64,000 nucleotides of DNA from Fibrobacterota bacterium (GCA_023412475.1 JAEYNR010000097.1:53876-117875); one strand, 5' to 3'; numbered from the stretch's first letter, positions 17,397 through 27,632 are shown. The notes: generated by a model not told the origin, from the sequence alone. Numbers and translations: made by a program.

Positions 17397-18158
17397 TTAC
17401 TTCACGCTCAGAGCTTCATCGTTTTCTATTGCATCTTCGGTTTCCTGAACGGTTCCTGTTGTTTTTCGCACTGTGGGACGTATTCTATCGGCCAGATCGA
17501 CTCTTCCGGCAAGCTGATAGAAGCCTGCAAGAATGGAAGCCACCGCTACATAAGCGCCTTTCCACTCTGCGATTTTTTTGTCCCGGTTTTCAAGTGATGC
17601 CTGAGCCTCTCTCTCCTCCCGTTTAACATCGAGAAGGGAATCGGTTAGATTTTTTATGCTGCCGGTTAGAGATTCAATAATTGAATCAACATTAACCTGT
17701 ATGCTGAAACCATCTTCGGTTGTATTGATCAGTTCCGGTTTTTCCTTTACCAGGCCCAGAATCTTAAGTCCATAGTTGATAAGTCCATCAGAACTGGTGG
17801 GTGCTGTTCCATCAAGCCCATACTGGGCCATCAGAGCATCTGGTAGTACTGATTTAACTCTGCTTATAAGCTTTGTCAAACCCTGAATTGCCGCATCTCT
17901 TTTTTCACGATACTGCGGATCATCGGCGCGCTCCTGAGCTAAAGCGATATCGGCGTTCTGCATGACCTGGGTAATTCCGTTAAGATAAGCGGTCAACCCA
18001 AGAAACAGTTCGGAAAAATTGGTTACCACAGATGAAAACTTTTTAAGTTCCTGTTCCAGCGGATCGATAATAATTGAGCTGTGGTGTTCTACTGAAGAGA
18101 CGACGGTACGGGCTGTGGCGATATGGTTGGCCACCTGTTTTGATACATCGAGTGCCAT
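17397..18158 (-). CDS. Unknown, mainly helical protein
   Basis: 253 aa from ATG 18158, with AAGGAG eight bases upstream; the frame extends to 18230 but that start has no ribosome site. The product is predicted mostly alpha-helical with coiled-coil tendency (IATARTVVSSVEHHSSIIID, LTDSLLDVKREEREAQASLE) and has no signal peptide or membrane segment. A central Gly/Pro-containing hinge (MAQYGLDGTAPTSSDGLINY) separates two helical halves. No family was recognised. It stands alone, flanked by mobile debris on one side and a long gap on the other, with its own good terminator. Confidence 0.7.
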   Translation of the reverse strand: MALDVSKQVANHIATARTVVSSVEHHSSIIIDPLEQELKKFSSVVTNFSELFLGLTAYLNGITQVMQNADIALAQERADDPQYREKRDAAIQGLTKLISRVKSVLPDALMAQYGLDGTAPTSSDGLINYGLKILGLVKEKPELINTTEDGFSIQVNVDSIIESLTGSIKNLTDSLLDVKREEREAQASLENRDKKIAEWKGAYVAVASILAGFYQLAGRVDLADRIRPTVRKTTGTVQETEDAIENDEALSVK

Positions 18159-18979
18159 TACGCAACTCCTTCCGGATAAATGTGATAATATTAACCAGAA
18201 TCGTGTTTGATTAAGGTTAAGATGGGACAACAGTTATTCACTGTAAAGATCTGATACGGCTGTTAGAATCTTTAAGCATCCGTATTTTCTTTGAGAACAG
18301 GAATTTCTGTATGTCTAAAGGGCCGTATTCACAACTGTATTAAAGCAAGGAAACAGAATAAAAACGGAAATTGAAGATTTTCCCGTTTTGTGCCCAGTAT
18401 TAATCCTTCAATCTGTTTGATCTTGAATTAAAGGATAGTTACCAGACAAATATTGAACAGAACTTATTTGGAATGAACAAATGCCAATGAACTGGTCATT
18501 TATCTGGTAAATAATAGATGGTAATCCGATAAAGCAATAAATATCCTGCCAATATAGGAAAAATTATTTTTGTACAGACATCCGGCTGGACGTCTCTGGC
18601 TGGATTTATATTACAAACGGTACTGGTCGTAAGTAACATCCCGTCACTGGCCTGCAGCATTAGGTAACTGCCCGTTCGAATCGATAAATTAGGGCATAAG
18701 ACAGGAAATGGGACAGAGATCATGGGCACGAAATCCCAACAGATGTTTTAAAAAGGAAACAAGGATAAATTGAATAAATTAAACTTCCTATTTCTGTAAG
18801 AGAAGCATTCTTTCTATAGTTTAAAATGAAGTTATTAAAAAAGTGTTGACAATTTTCGGCAATTTTCATCTTTAGTAGAAACAATTGATCTATTTTTGAC
18901 TATAACAGCAATGATCTGTTTTATGTCATGCAAATCCAAAAGAAGGTATACAATTCCAAATTATAACAAAGGGAGTTCC
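18159..18979. other. 820-base intergenic region
   Basis: No convincing gene. A minus-strand frame at 18496-18729 (77 codons) has no ribosome site or recognisable family. A TTGACA box at 18846-18851 stands ~130 bases upstream of the next start, but no good -10 box follows at proper spacing, so a promoter is only possible. Confidence 0.3.
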
Positions 18980-21900
18980 ATGCACAATCGGCACAAGTAT
19001 TGTTGCATATCAATTCTTATTTTCAGTTTGCTGCAATTTGCAGAAGCAGATATATCTTTACGCGTTTTCACCAGAGATGAAGCTCTTTATGAGAACAACA
19101 TTTCCAAACCGAGATTTTACATTCAGAATTACGGTACAGTACCACTGTCAAATTTTTATTGCTATTATTATTTCTCAACTGATGACAGTAAAACACCACA
19201 AGCTGAAGATTATTACACTCCGGATGCATCCATTTCTTTGGAAAACCTTGGTAGTGGCAATTACAGGGTAAAAGTCCTTTTTTCCGGAATTACTATAAAT
19301 CCAGGCCAGACATTACCTGATCCAGAGGGTGTGGTCATTGGATTACATTATACTGATTGGTCTGCATGGGATAAAAACAATGATTACTCTAATACCAGAA
19401 CTTCTTCATTTGCATTAAACGGCAAAATTCCAGTCTATTCTTCATCTGGTGACTTAATCTATGGTAACGATCCCGGAACGCCAGAAACTCCATCTCAACC
19501 TCCACAAATAAATACAGAAACAGCCAATTATGCGATTCTTTCAACAGAATTCACTGATCTGAGGGATGGTAGTGAAGTAAAGGGAGGAGATGCAGGCTCA
19601 AAAGGATATATTGAAGCTGGTTGTGATGTTGTTGTGAGAGGAAGCTTGTTTTCTGGCGGTAATATGTTTTTAAGGGAAAGAGCTCACATATACAAAGATG
19701 TTGCTGCAATTAACGAAATCAGAGAGCAAAATGGAATAATAGTGGATGGAAGCAAGCGGTCGAATGCACAACTTCAAATTCCCTCAATCAATTCTGTTAC
19801 AGTAACACCAGGAACAATAGATACAAATATTCCAAATAATAGTATATGCACTCTTTATCCTGGAAATTATCGAGATGTTCAGGTTTTTTCCCGCACTATA
19901 ATTACCTTAATGCCAGGAGATTATGTCTTTAACCAATTTCGCATAGAACCACATGTGACCATTATTCTTAAGGTATCAAACAGTCAAAGAATCAATATTC
20001 GGTCAGCCGGTGAAGTTCGTTTTGCAGATAGTACTCAGATGATTTTTGAAGGGGATACGGCATTTCCTTATTCAATTAATATAGAGACTGCACAAACAGG
20101 AGAAATGTTTATTGGAAATGATTGTCAGATATATGGATCAATAACTGCTCCCAATGCTGAAGTGCATGTTTATTCCCGCACCCTTTATTACGGTACAATA
20201 TTCGGAAAAAAGGTTGTAATTGAGCGCGGATCAATTGTATGCAAGCCTCCAGTGCTTCTTGATATATGGCATTCAGAATGGGCATACAGCCCCCCATTTT
20301 CTTCTTCAATATTTGATTACACTGCAGTGGTTCCGGATGTAACATCAACACTGATTTTAAAACCATTTGCATCTAGCGGCTCAATCGTATCAGTTGTCGG
20401 TTCTTACTCTGATACAATACCTCTTTCAGGTATCCAAACCGATGTTGTCATAAAACTGAATAATCCTGATCATTGTGGTTCAACAACCTACAATGTTAAT
20501 GTTAAACAGTCTGCAAATTATCAGATTTTTGTTAACGATGATTCACCATGTACCGAAGCAAATGAAGACGGGTTGTCATGGGCAACTGCTTTTAAGAGCC
20601 TTCAGGCAGGGATAGATAAAGCAACCCAGGATGGTAAAGAAATATGGGTTGCAGAAGGAATCTACAAACCATCAAAAAGAATTGATGATACAAATCCAAG
20701 AACAGCAACTTTTTTAATACAGTCCGGAATAGAAATTAAAGGTGGTTTTAAAGGAACAGAAACTAATGATGATCCACAAGGGTCACCATATAACACAATT
20801 CTTACCGGCGATCTTGCAGAAAACGACGATAGTATCAGTTCTTGGCCTCCTGCTGTTATTGATACATTGTATACAACAGATAATGTTTACCATGTAGTAA
20901 CCATATCAGAGAATTGTATATCTTCATCCGTAAAAATTGAACGGTTAACCATTAAAGGTGGGATTGCTGATGGCAATGGAAAAGACAAAACTGGCGCTGG
21001 AATATTAAATATGAGCAGTAAACCTTCCCTCGAATTTATCAGGATAACCAAAAATTTAGCAGATTCTTCAGGTGCAGGTTTTTATGATCTTGGTGTTACC
21101 AGATCATTAAAAAATTGTTTGTTTGAGAGCAATATCTCTAAGAAAGGATGTGGTGCAGGATATTATTCTCAGAACGGAGATATTGAAATAAATGCATCCG
21201 TATTTGAAGGGAATATTTTACAGGATACACTCTCGTTAAATGGTGGAGGTGCCATTTATTCAACCAATTCGGTTGTAAGAATCATTAATTCCGTATTTGT
21301 TGCAAACAATTCACAATCAAAAAGCGGTGCAGTGTATAATAAAAAGGGAACATATAATATTGTCAATACAACGTTTGCCGGTAATACATCCAGAATAAAT
21401 GCACGATGCTTGAGTAGTGACAGTGCGTTAACAAGTATTGTTAATTCAATATTATGGAATGATGGTGGTTATCAGGAGTTAATGGGTGACAGCATAAGTG
21501 TAACTTATTCGTGTGTTCGTGGAGGGCATTCTGGCGTAGGAAATATTAATACTAATCCATTATTCACAGATATTTCACAACCCGCAGGAGCTGATGGAAA
21601 ATATGGAGATATGAAAGATGGCTTACTATTACAGACATCCAGCCCCTGTAGAAATGCCGGAACTAATGATAATGCTCCTGATGCGGATATTTTAACAATT
21701 GAAAGGCCAGCTGAATCTTCAGTAGATATGGGTGCATATGAATATATCGATATGGATAAAAGAAACAAAATATTTTTCGGGAAATTCAGAAATGGTGTGT
21801 TTTATGAAAATGATGACCTAGATGTAATAGGAAGAATAGTGCACCCTGTTGAATTATATCATTTTAGCGGAAGCAGTTATGCACGTGTGATGAGAACATA

Positions 21901-22192
21901 TATTGAAAATAACAAATATACCCGGAAAAAAGATGATATTAAAATATATGTAAAGCCACTTAATGATGATCAGAGCGCTGCAGCAACAGAAATTGAAGTG
22001 AAATTATATAAAACTGGAGAAGATAATGGCTTGTTGATTTTTCAGTCTCTGACACCAGCCTACAAGGGGAAAAAAATGTTATTCACCGCTGAACAAGGTT
22101 GGCATGGATGCAATAATGATTGGGCATATGTAATGTACATGACTGCTAATCCTGAAATCAGCTGCAGAGTTCCACATGCTCAATTTAAATAA
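18980..22192 (+). CDS. Secreted CBM3-like / cadherin-like / beta-helix protein
   Basis: 1070 aa from ATG 18980, preceded by AAAGGGAG; the frame is open from 18896 but the signal peptide (MHNRHKYCCISILIFSLLQF) begins here. Residues ~25-165 repeat the CBM3-like domain of the 1497 gene (FYIQNYGTVPLSNFYCYYYF, INPGQTLPDPEGVVIGLHY, WDKNNDYSN). Residues ~180-430 are beta-strand rich and unassigned. Residues ~435-515 look like a cadherin-like beta-sandwich. Residues ~520-915 form a right-handed beta-helix (WATAFKSLQAGID, many GGAIYS/NSVF-type strands) ending in SPCRNAGTND...VDMGAYEY, the choice-of-anchor-Q signature. A 100-residue tail follows. Probably surface-exposed polysaccharide binding or adhesion; no catalytic site seen. 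Confidence 0.85.
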   Translation: MHNRHKYCCISILIFSLLQFAEADISLRVFTRDEALYENNISKPRFYIQNYGTVPLSNFYCYYYFSTDDSKTPQAEDYYTPDASISLENLGSGNYRVKVLFSGITINPGQTLPDPEGVVIGLHYTDWSAWDKNNDYSNTRTSSFALNGKIPVYSSSGDLIYGNDPGTPETPSQPPQINTETANYAILSTEFTDLRDGSEVKGGDAGSKGYIEAGCDVVVRGSLFSGGNMFLRERAHIYKDVAAINEIREQNGIIVDGSKRSNAQLQIPSINSVTVTPGTIDTNIPNNSICTLYPGNYRDVQVFSRTIITLMPGDYVFNQFRIEPHVTIILKVSNSQRINIRSAGEVRFADSTQMIFEGDTAFPYSINIETAQTGEMFIGNDCQIYGSITAPNAEVHVYSRTLYYGTIFGKKVVIERGSIVCKPPVLLDIWHSEWAYSPPFSSSIFDYTAVVPDVTSTLILKPFASSGSIVSVVGSYSDTIPLSGIQTDVVIKLNNPDHCGSTTYNVNVKQSANYQIFVNDDSPCTEANEDGLSWATAFKSLQAGIDKATQDGKEIWVAEGIYKPSKRIDDTNPRTATFLIQSGIEIKGGFKGTETNDDPQGSPYNTILTGDLAENDDSISSWPPAVIDTLYTTDNVYHVVTISENCISSSVKIERLTIKGGIADGNGKDKTGAGILNMSSKPSLEFIRITKNLADSSGAGFYDLGVTRSLKNCLFESNISKKGCGAGYYSQNGDIEINASVFEGNILQDTLSLNGGGAIYSTNSVVRIINSVFVANNSQSKSGAVYNKKGTYNIVNTTFAGNTSRINARCLSSDSALTSIVNSILWNDGGYQELMGDSISVTYSCVRGGHSGVGNINTNPLFTDISQPAGADGKYGDMKDGLLLQTSSPCRNAGTNDNAPDADILTIERPAESSVDMGAYEYIDMDKRNKIFFGKFRNGVFYENDDLDVIGRIVHPVELYHFSGSSYARVMRTYIENNKYTRKKDDIKIYVKPLNDDQSAAATEIEVKLYKTGEDNGLLIFQSLTPAYKGKKMLFTAEQGWHGCNNDWAYVMYMTANPEISCRVPHAQFK

Positions 22193-22210
22193 GAACGGAG
22201 GAATAGAAAA

Positions 22211-23761
22211 ATGAATAATATTTTATTAATTATGTTATATACTATAATTATGTTAATATGCTCATGTGATGATAAATTTAACGGTGATGATAAAGCAAAA
22301 TTTACTTGGAAAGGTAAACATAATGGACAATATGGTAAACGAGATGTAGAATGCAACGTGGCATGTTCCAGGTGCTCTGTTTATATTGGTAATTTTGAAT
22401 ACGATGTTCTTGATGCAAGCAATTACAAACAAGTCTACGAATATTGTGATGGCCTTACAAAATATACTCCTCCTCAAAATAACCAAGTTGACACAACAAA
22501 GCATGACCCTATACCAACCGGCAAAGTTAGCTTCGACAGCTCTTCTTTAATGAAATATGGATATGATTCCTGGAAAACATGCACTGGAGTGAGTAAGATT
22601 AACTATTTATCAATGGCTGAAGGCTGCAGCACTTATTTCCGAATAAAAATTGATGGTAACTTGTCCACAGCTTATAATCGCCTTGTAGCAGTTATACCTC
22701 AAGCATTCAATGTATCTTTTTCTAAAGGAACCATGAAAGATACACTTGATCTTACTGCCAATAATAATGAAGTCAAAATATTTGCATTATCAGGCGCGAT
22801 AAAAAAAACTCCGATTGATATCTATGTCTATGGAATAGAAGACCCTGCGAAACCGGTATGTCTTGCTGGAGACTGCTATAGTGCTGAGGATAGATTACGA
22901 GTTATTATTTATGAAAAACGTGTATTTAATGACTATTTATTGTATCATCACCAAGGTTTTTCACAGACTAATGACCAATGGAAAGTTGCTTTCAATAATG
23001 TTCTTAATCAAACTGTACTAGAAATGGGGAATCAGGTAAGAGAAGCTTTATCTGATGATTGGGATTTAAATAAAAATGGGAAATTAGATATTTTCCCTGG
23101 TTATTCATTATATGACTCAATAAGCCCAACATTGTATGATGAAATGTTACCTATGTTAATTGAAAAAGATCAGATCAATGATGGGAAATGTTACGACATA
23201 GTGAGTAATAATGTTGGTGCAAGTTTTGTAATAAATACTCCAATTCAACAAAATTGGTATCTTTCTGAGGATCCAGTACCAGATCCAGATGGGACAGTAA
23301 GAAGGATCAAATTAGGGCGATATCAAGACCTCCCTTTAATGGATACTGTTAGAATTGGACCATTCTACAGTACTGCAAATCACTTTAGAATCACGATTCT
23401 CGCCCTTGATACAAATGCAGGGAAACTTGAACTTTTAATAGGTTTAACAGATTCACTGAAACAAGGGATCCCTGATATTTTTAGTGTTAATGATGAAGTT
23501 ACTGTCTACAATACGGCAACTACACAAGGAGTTACAATTGACAATTGCTCTTGTTCTAGAAGTGGAATTGGCTGGGACACACCCATTCATGAATTTTTAC
23601 ACCAAAATATAGTTGGTCCGCTCGAACATGTTACAAAAACCGATAATTTAATGCATTCCCCTAAAGATACTAGAATTGGAAATAAACTTCATTACCGTAA
23701 ACTAAAAACAATTAATGCTTCTGTTGATGAACAAGAACAATGGAAAGATTTACATAAATAA
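22211..23761 (+). CDS. Lipoprotein with HExxH motif, candidate metalloprotease
   Basis: 516 aa. The N-terminus MNNILLIMLYTIIMLICSCD has a hydrophobic segment and a plausible lipobox (ICSC). A Cys-rich patch (CNVACSRC) follows. Near the C-terminus H460-E-F-L-H464 forms an HExxH zinc site, with H473 and, at 479-482, N-L-M-H as a possible Met-turn. The spacing to H473 is longer than the metzincin HExxHxxGxxH, so assignment to a known clan is uncertain. It starts 18 bases after the beta-helix gene with GGAGGAATAG upstream, so the two are probably co-transcribed. Base composition is clearly AT-rich compared with the housekeeping genes. Confidence 0.65.
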   Translation: MNNILLIMLYTIIMLICSCDDKFNGDDKAKFTWKGKHNGQYGKRDVECNVACSRCSVYIGNFEYDVLDASNYKQVYEYCDGLTKYTPPQNNQVDTTKHDPIPTGKVSFDSSSLMKYGYDSWKTCTGVSKINYLSMAEGCSTYFRIKIDGNLSTAYNRLVAVIPQAFNVSFSKGTMKDTLDLTANNNEVKIFALSGAIKKTPIDIYVYGIEDPAKPVCLAGDCYSAEDRLRVIIYEKRVFNDYLLYHHQGFSQTNDQWKVAFNNVLNQTVLEMGNQVREALSDDWDLNKNGKLDIFPGYSLYDSISPTLYDEMLPMLIEKDQINDGKCYDIVSNNVGASFVINTPIQQNWYLSEDPVPDPDGTVRRIKLGRYQDLPLMDTVRIGPFYSTANHFRITILALDTNAGKLELLIGLTDSLKQGIPDIFSVNDEVTVYNTATTQGVTIDNCSCSRSGIGWDTPIHEFLHQNIVGPLEHVTKTDNLMHSPKDTRIGNKLHYRKLKTINASVDEQEQWKDLHK

Positions 23762-23777
23762 CATTGGGAAAAGATAT

Positions 23778-24788
23778 ATGAAAAAATGCATTTGGTTTAG
23801 TGTCTTTTTAATTAGTTCTGTTATAAATGCCACTGAGATCGAAAGTGGCGACTGCATTAAAACATTATTTTTAAATCGCGATATGCTAATTAAAATTTAT
23901 TCTGATTGTGAACCAGACACTCTTAGGAAAAGGTTCATAATCCCATGTGGGGGAAAAACCTCCAATAGTATTTTCGATACTTTAATTAGCAATAAAAAAT
24001 TAACCTTAAAAGATTGGTATTTTAATGGAAAAAATATAATCGATTTTTATATTAATTTTTATCGTAATTATTATAAATATGAAAATAGCAAATATTTATT
24101 AGCCACAAATGGTAAAATTATTAAATTGGCGATATCATTCTTAGGTGATACAACCAATATAGCAGATTATGCAATAAGGAAGAGTGCCCTTTTATTATCC
24201 AACAATACATCTTATCCACACCTTAAAAAATATGAGGAGGAAATAAGAAAATATAAGAATAATAAAAATATTAATAGCAAAGAATATATTGATTTATTGG
24301 TATTGACTACAACTGACAAGTACATTGCAGATTCATTATTATTAAATAAGGATATTCCTCTGCATTATAGAGCACGTCTTGGAGATACCATTGCTGAAGA
24401 TTCTCTTATCAACATATTTAGTGAAGAAAATGTTTTTAGAAGCAAGGTAATTTTAATTGATCAACTAATTTTTGTAGGCTCCAAAAAATGTCTTAAAAGT
24501 CTTATAGAAAATTTTAATGAACCTGTCTATGGCTACTGCTTCAATAGAAAAGTTGAAAATACGATAAAAGCGCCAATCCTTAATGGATTTTACAAATTAT
24601 TTCCAGATATACCGATAATTTGTGAAGAGTATTCGAAGTTTAAAAAATTCCAATCTAATCCTGCTGATACAATTATAGTAAAAGATTACATTCATAATTT
24701 TTTACAATGGGCATCTGTATATTTAAATGCCAAACCGAAAAAGGAAGCAGATATATATATTTTAGGAGATGAATGCAAGAGATTTTAA
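23778..24788 (+). CDS. Unknown secreted protein
   Basis: 336 aa from ATG 23778, with GGGAAAAGAT upstream; the frame is open from 23715 but overlaps the previous gene there. A signal peptide is present (MKKCIWFSVFLISSVINATE). The body is Lys/Asn/Ile-rich and helical, possibly HEAT-like (IADYAIRKSALLL, FRSKVILIDQLIFVGSKKCL), with scattered cysteines. No family recognised. Strongly AT-rich, suggesting acquired DNA. It is 16 bases after the HExxH lipoprotein and 14 bases before the Rhs frame, so it belongs to the same accessory island. Confidence 0.6.
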   Translation: MKKCIWFSVFLISSVINATEIESGDCIKTLFLNRDMLIKIYSDCEPDTLRKRFIIPCGGKTSNSIFDTLISNKKLTLKDWYFNGKNIIDFYINFYRNYYKYENSKYLLATNGKIIKLAISFLGDTTNIADYAIRKSALLLSNNTSYPHLKKYEEEIRKYKNNKNINSKEYIDLLVLTTTDKYIADSLLLNKDIPLHYRARLGDTIAEDSLINIFSEENVFRSKVILIDQLIFVGSKKCLKSLIENFNEPVYGYCFNRKVENTIKAPILNGFYKLFPDIPIICEEYSKFKKFQSNPADTIIVKDYIHNFLQWASVYLNAKPKKEADIYILGDECKRF

Positions 24789-24801
24789 CTTATAAGAGGA
24801 G

Positions 24802-27057
24802 TTGAATTATTTCTGCATAAAAATCCCCTCGAAACAGACTGTCTACACATTTGATTACAAGGGTCGTTCGATTGCAACTCAGGATCATTCCGGTAATGTC
24901 ACAACACAGGCATACGATGGTGAAAACCATACGATTGAAAGTACGGATCAGTGTGGAAGAAAAACCAGTTTTGAATATGACGGCAACAACAATTTAATGC
25001 AAATTTCAAGAGATTCCACAAAAAAGGCATATTTCAAGTACGATAAGGATTTTAATCTCATTGAAAAGATTGATGAAATAGGACGCAAAATAACCATGTC
25101 CTACGATTCAAAACGCCACCTCCTTCAACAGACTGTTTATCCGGACAAAAACTGGCAGATAAATACAAGCTATACCTATTACAGTAACGGATTACTAAAA
25201 ACTGCAACCAATTCAAAAGGTGTAACAGAAACATATTATTACGACGCAAGCGGTAACAAATCAAGCTCAAAGTATGGAACTGATCCTGAAATTAAATATG
25301 AACATAACTCTTTCGGCATGATGACAAAGGTAACCGACCAATTAAATGCAGCAGTTACTTACTCAATAGATGATCGCGGTTTAACCACACAGATAGAAGA
25401 TGCTTCAGGCAAAATAACCAGGATTAACTATGACCAGAGTGGTCAGCCTTATCAAAAAACCGACAGAAATAATAAGACCACAAACATAACTTATACACCA
25501 TCGGGTAAAACAGATACTGTTTCTTACCCTGACGGACGCCGGGCTGTATACACTTATAATAATCTTGATCAGCTTGTTTCCATATCAAACGGCAGTAATG
25601 CAACTACTTTTCAATATGACCCGGACGGCAGAGTTATAAGCACAACCGATATTCAGATGTTCACAGTAGCAAGTCAATACTACCCTGACGGACAACTTAA
25701 AAAACTGATCTATCCAGGAAATTTCAGCATCAACTATACCTACGACACCTATGGACGATTGCAGAACGTCCAGGATTCCCTCTCCAACATTTTTGCCACT
25801 TACAGCTACGATGCATCCGATCTTATCAGCAGTATCCAATTTGGTAATGGCAATAAAACAGTATACCAGTTTGATGGTGCCGGAAGAATGACTGGATTGA
25901 GTCACAGAGATTCGTCAGGCAATTTCGCAGACTATCATGCCGTACTCGATGAATCAGGTTATCCGGTAAGTATTACAGAGAATTTCCCATGTTCGTCTAT
26001 CGCTGTTTCAAGCAATATGTCTTATACCTATAATACCAATGGAACCAGACTAACTGCAGCAGGCGGTAAAAATTTCACCTATGACAGCGAAGGTCAGGTA
26101 ACCGCCAAAGGAACAGAAACCTGCACCTTTAATGTAAGACACCAGCTTGAAACAGTAACTGGATCAGGGTACCTTTATCAATATATCTACGATGAAACAG
26201 GACACCGTGTAAAAGCAGTCCGTAACGGAGTCTCTACAAAGTATATCTATGGGAACGGCAGCAGGATTCTTGCCGAAGCCGACTCTGCCGGAACTATCAC
26301 AAGATACTATATTTATGGCCATGGTCTTATCGGGTTTTATGTGCCTGGTACCGGGTATTTCACCTGTCTTCACGATATGTCCGGAAACATGGCATTTATT
26401 ACAGACGATACCGGAGCTGTTGCCGCGAAATTCTCATACACGCCATTTGGAGAAGTGATAGACAGAGCAATCGGTAATCCCGCCTGTAATATTCCAATCG
26501 GTTTTGCCGGAGCATTCGGAGTTCTGACGGAACCCAATGGATTATATTACATGAACGCCAGGTATTACGATCCTTCAATCGGCCGTTTTCTCTCCGAAGA
26601 TCCATTGGGTCTTGGTGGAGGGGATTTGACACTTTATTCTTATGCGGGCAGTAATCCGGTGGTGCTTGTGGATCCGAGCGGGTTGTGTAGGGTAAGTGGT
26701 GAAGCATATATTGCAAAACGACCATTAGAAGACAAACCATGGTTGGGATTTGCTTCAGATAATCCAATAGATAACTTTTTCAATACAGAAGTATCACACG
26801 AACAGCTCTTTTTTCCTGATGGAACAAATATCGGTTTCTTTAATGATAATAACGTACGAGCAGATAAACCTTCTCTTTTGAATACATATCGAACTAGAGA
26901 AGGTGGCTATGATCCTAAAATCATGCAAGAGGCTGTTCAAATGACAACTCCTCAAAATTACAGGCTTCTTCTTACTCCGAAATACAATTGCCAAGATTAT
27001 ATGGATGCTGTTAGAGAAAATTATTACAGGATACTAGGAAGGAATATTCCTAAATGA
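24802..27057 (+). CDS. Rhs/YD-repeat polymorphic toxin, N-terminally short
   Basis: 751 aa. Residues ~10-560 are YD repeats (YDGENHTIESTD, FEYDGNNNLMQIS, YTYDTYGRLQNVQD), which build the hollow Rhs shell. The core ends with YYMNARYYDPSIGRFLSEDP and the cleavage-type mark DPSGL at 624-628. The variable C-terminal toxin (629-751) has H666 in SHEQLFF and YNCQDYMDAV with C730, a His...Asn-Cys pattern like papain-like NlpC/P60 or LRAT folds; this is a tentative fit. The start is TTG with AAGAGGAG five bases before. There is no signal peptide, PAAR or other delivery domain, so the gene may have lost its 5' half. It overlaps the putative immunity gene by ATGA. Confidence 0.85.
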   Translation: MNYFCIKIPSKQTVYTFDYKGRSIATQDHSGNVTTQAYDGENHTIESTDQCGRKTSFEYDGNNNLMQISRDSTKKAYFKYDKDFNLIEKIDEIGRKITMSYDSKRHLLQQTVYPDKNWQINTSYTYYSNGLLKTATNSKGVTETYYYDASGNKSSSKYGTDPEIKYEHNSFGMMTKVTDQLNAAVTYSIDDRGLTTQIEDASGKITRINYDQSGQPYQKTDRNNKTTNITYTPSGKTDTVSYPDGRRAVYTYNNLDQLVSISNGSNATTFQYDPDGRVISTTDIQMFTVASQYYPDGQLKKLIYPGNFSINYTYDTYGRLQNVQDSLSNIFATYSYDASDLISSIQFGNGNKTVYQFDGAGRMTGLSHRDSSGNFADYHAVLDESGYPVSITENFPCSSIAVSSNMSYTYNTNGTRLTAAGGKNFTYDSEGQVTAKGTETCTFNVRHQLETVTGSGYLYQYIYDETGHRVKAVRNGVSTKYIYGNGSRILAEADSAGTITRYYIYGHGLIGFYVPGTGYFTCLHDMSGNMAFITDDTGAVAAKFSYTPFGEVIDRAIGNPACNIPIGFAGAFGVLTEPNGLYYMNARYYDPSIGRFLSEDPLGLGGGDLTLYSYAGSNPVVLVDPSGLCRVSGEAYIAKRPLEDKPWLGFASDNPIDNFFNTEVSHEQLFFPDGTNIGFFNDNNVRADKPSLLNTYRTREGGYDPKIMQEAVQMTTPQNYRLLLTPKYNCQDYMDAVRENYYRILGRNIPK

Positions 27058-27632
27058 TTTTAGCTATCACTATAGTAATATTATTTCTTCTTTTGTTTTT
27101 GTATGGCGCTATACGTAGAGCAAAAGTAATCATAATTTGCTCCTCAATTTTTCTTCTCCTGTTATTTATCTTCTTTTTTACAGTTTTTGCTAAAAGGGAA
27201 GATATTCTTCAAGGCAAATATTTTCAATGGGCAAAAAGTTATGTATCCATACTTTGTCCTCCAGAAGATTTGTTTACATCTATAATGGAAGATTCCCTTG
27301 AACTATGCAAAGACAGTGTACTGAGTTATGAGCTAAAACATAAATACATCGGTGAATATGGTGTAGGGGTACAAGGGATTACACCTAAAGAATTGATTTT
27401 TACAATTTCGATTGAAATTGCAGGTAAGCTTTATTTGGTCGAGCAAAATAGAACTGAACCTATTATTCAGATAGGGCTCAATAAGTATGATGGCTATTAT
27501 TGCTTGTATAAAATCGGTAAAAGCGAACTTAACAGTTCTAATATAAAGCTGACGATTGCTATAAGAAATCTTAATGCCATAAAGAAAAATAACAGCATTA
27601 AGATATTTGTAAGCAGACTTTCAGACGAATAG
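27054..27632 (+). CDS. Putative membrane immunity protein of the Rhs toxin
   Basis: 192 aa. Two N-terminal membrane helices (ILAITIVILFLLLFLYGAI and VIIICSSIFLLLLFIFFFTV) precede a ~135-residue soluble domain of mixed strands. It starts inside the Rhs stop codon (ATGA), the usual place for an immunity gene, and it is followed by a displaced cassette. No known immunity family was recognised; the function is inferred from position. Membrane anchoring would place the soluble part in the periplasm or cytoplasm to meet a toxin acting at the envelope, consistent with an NlpC/P60-like activity. Confidence 0.65.
   Translation: MILAITIVILFLLLFLYGAIRRAKVIIICSSIFLLLLFIFFFTVFAKREDILQGKYFQWAKSYVSILCPPEDLFTSIMEDSLELCKDSVLSYELKHKYIGEYGVGVQGITPKELIFTISIEIAGKLYLVEQNRTEPIIQIGLNKYDGYYCLYKIGKSELNSSNIKLTIAIRNLNAIKKNNSIKIFVSRLSDE

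Noticed and set aside
18496..18729. 77-codon minus-strand frame in the gap before the beta-helix gene
   Set aside because: No ribosome site, no recognisable domain, and unusual composition; likely chance.
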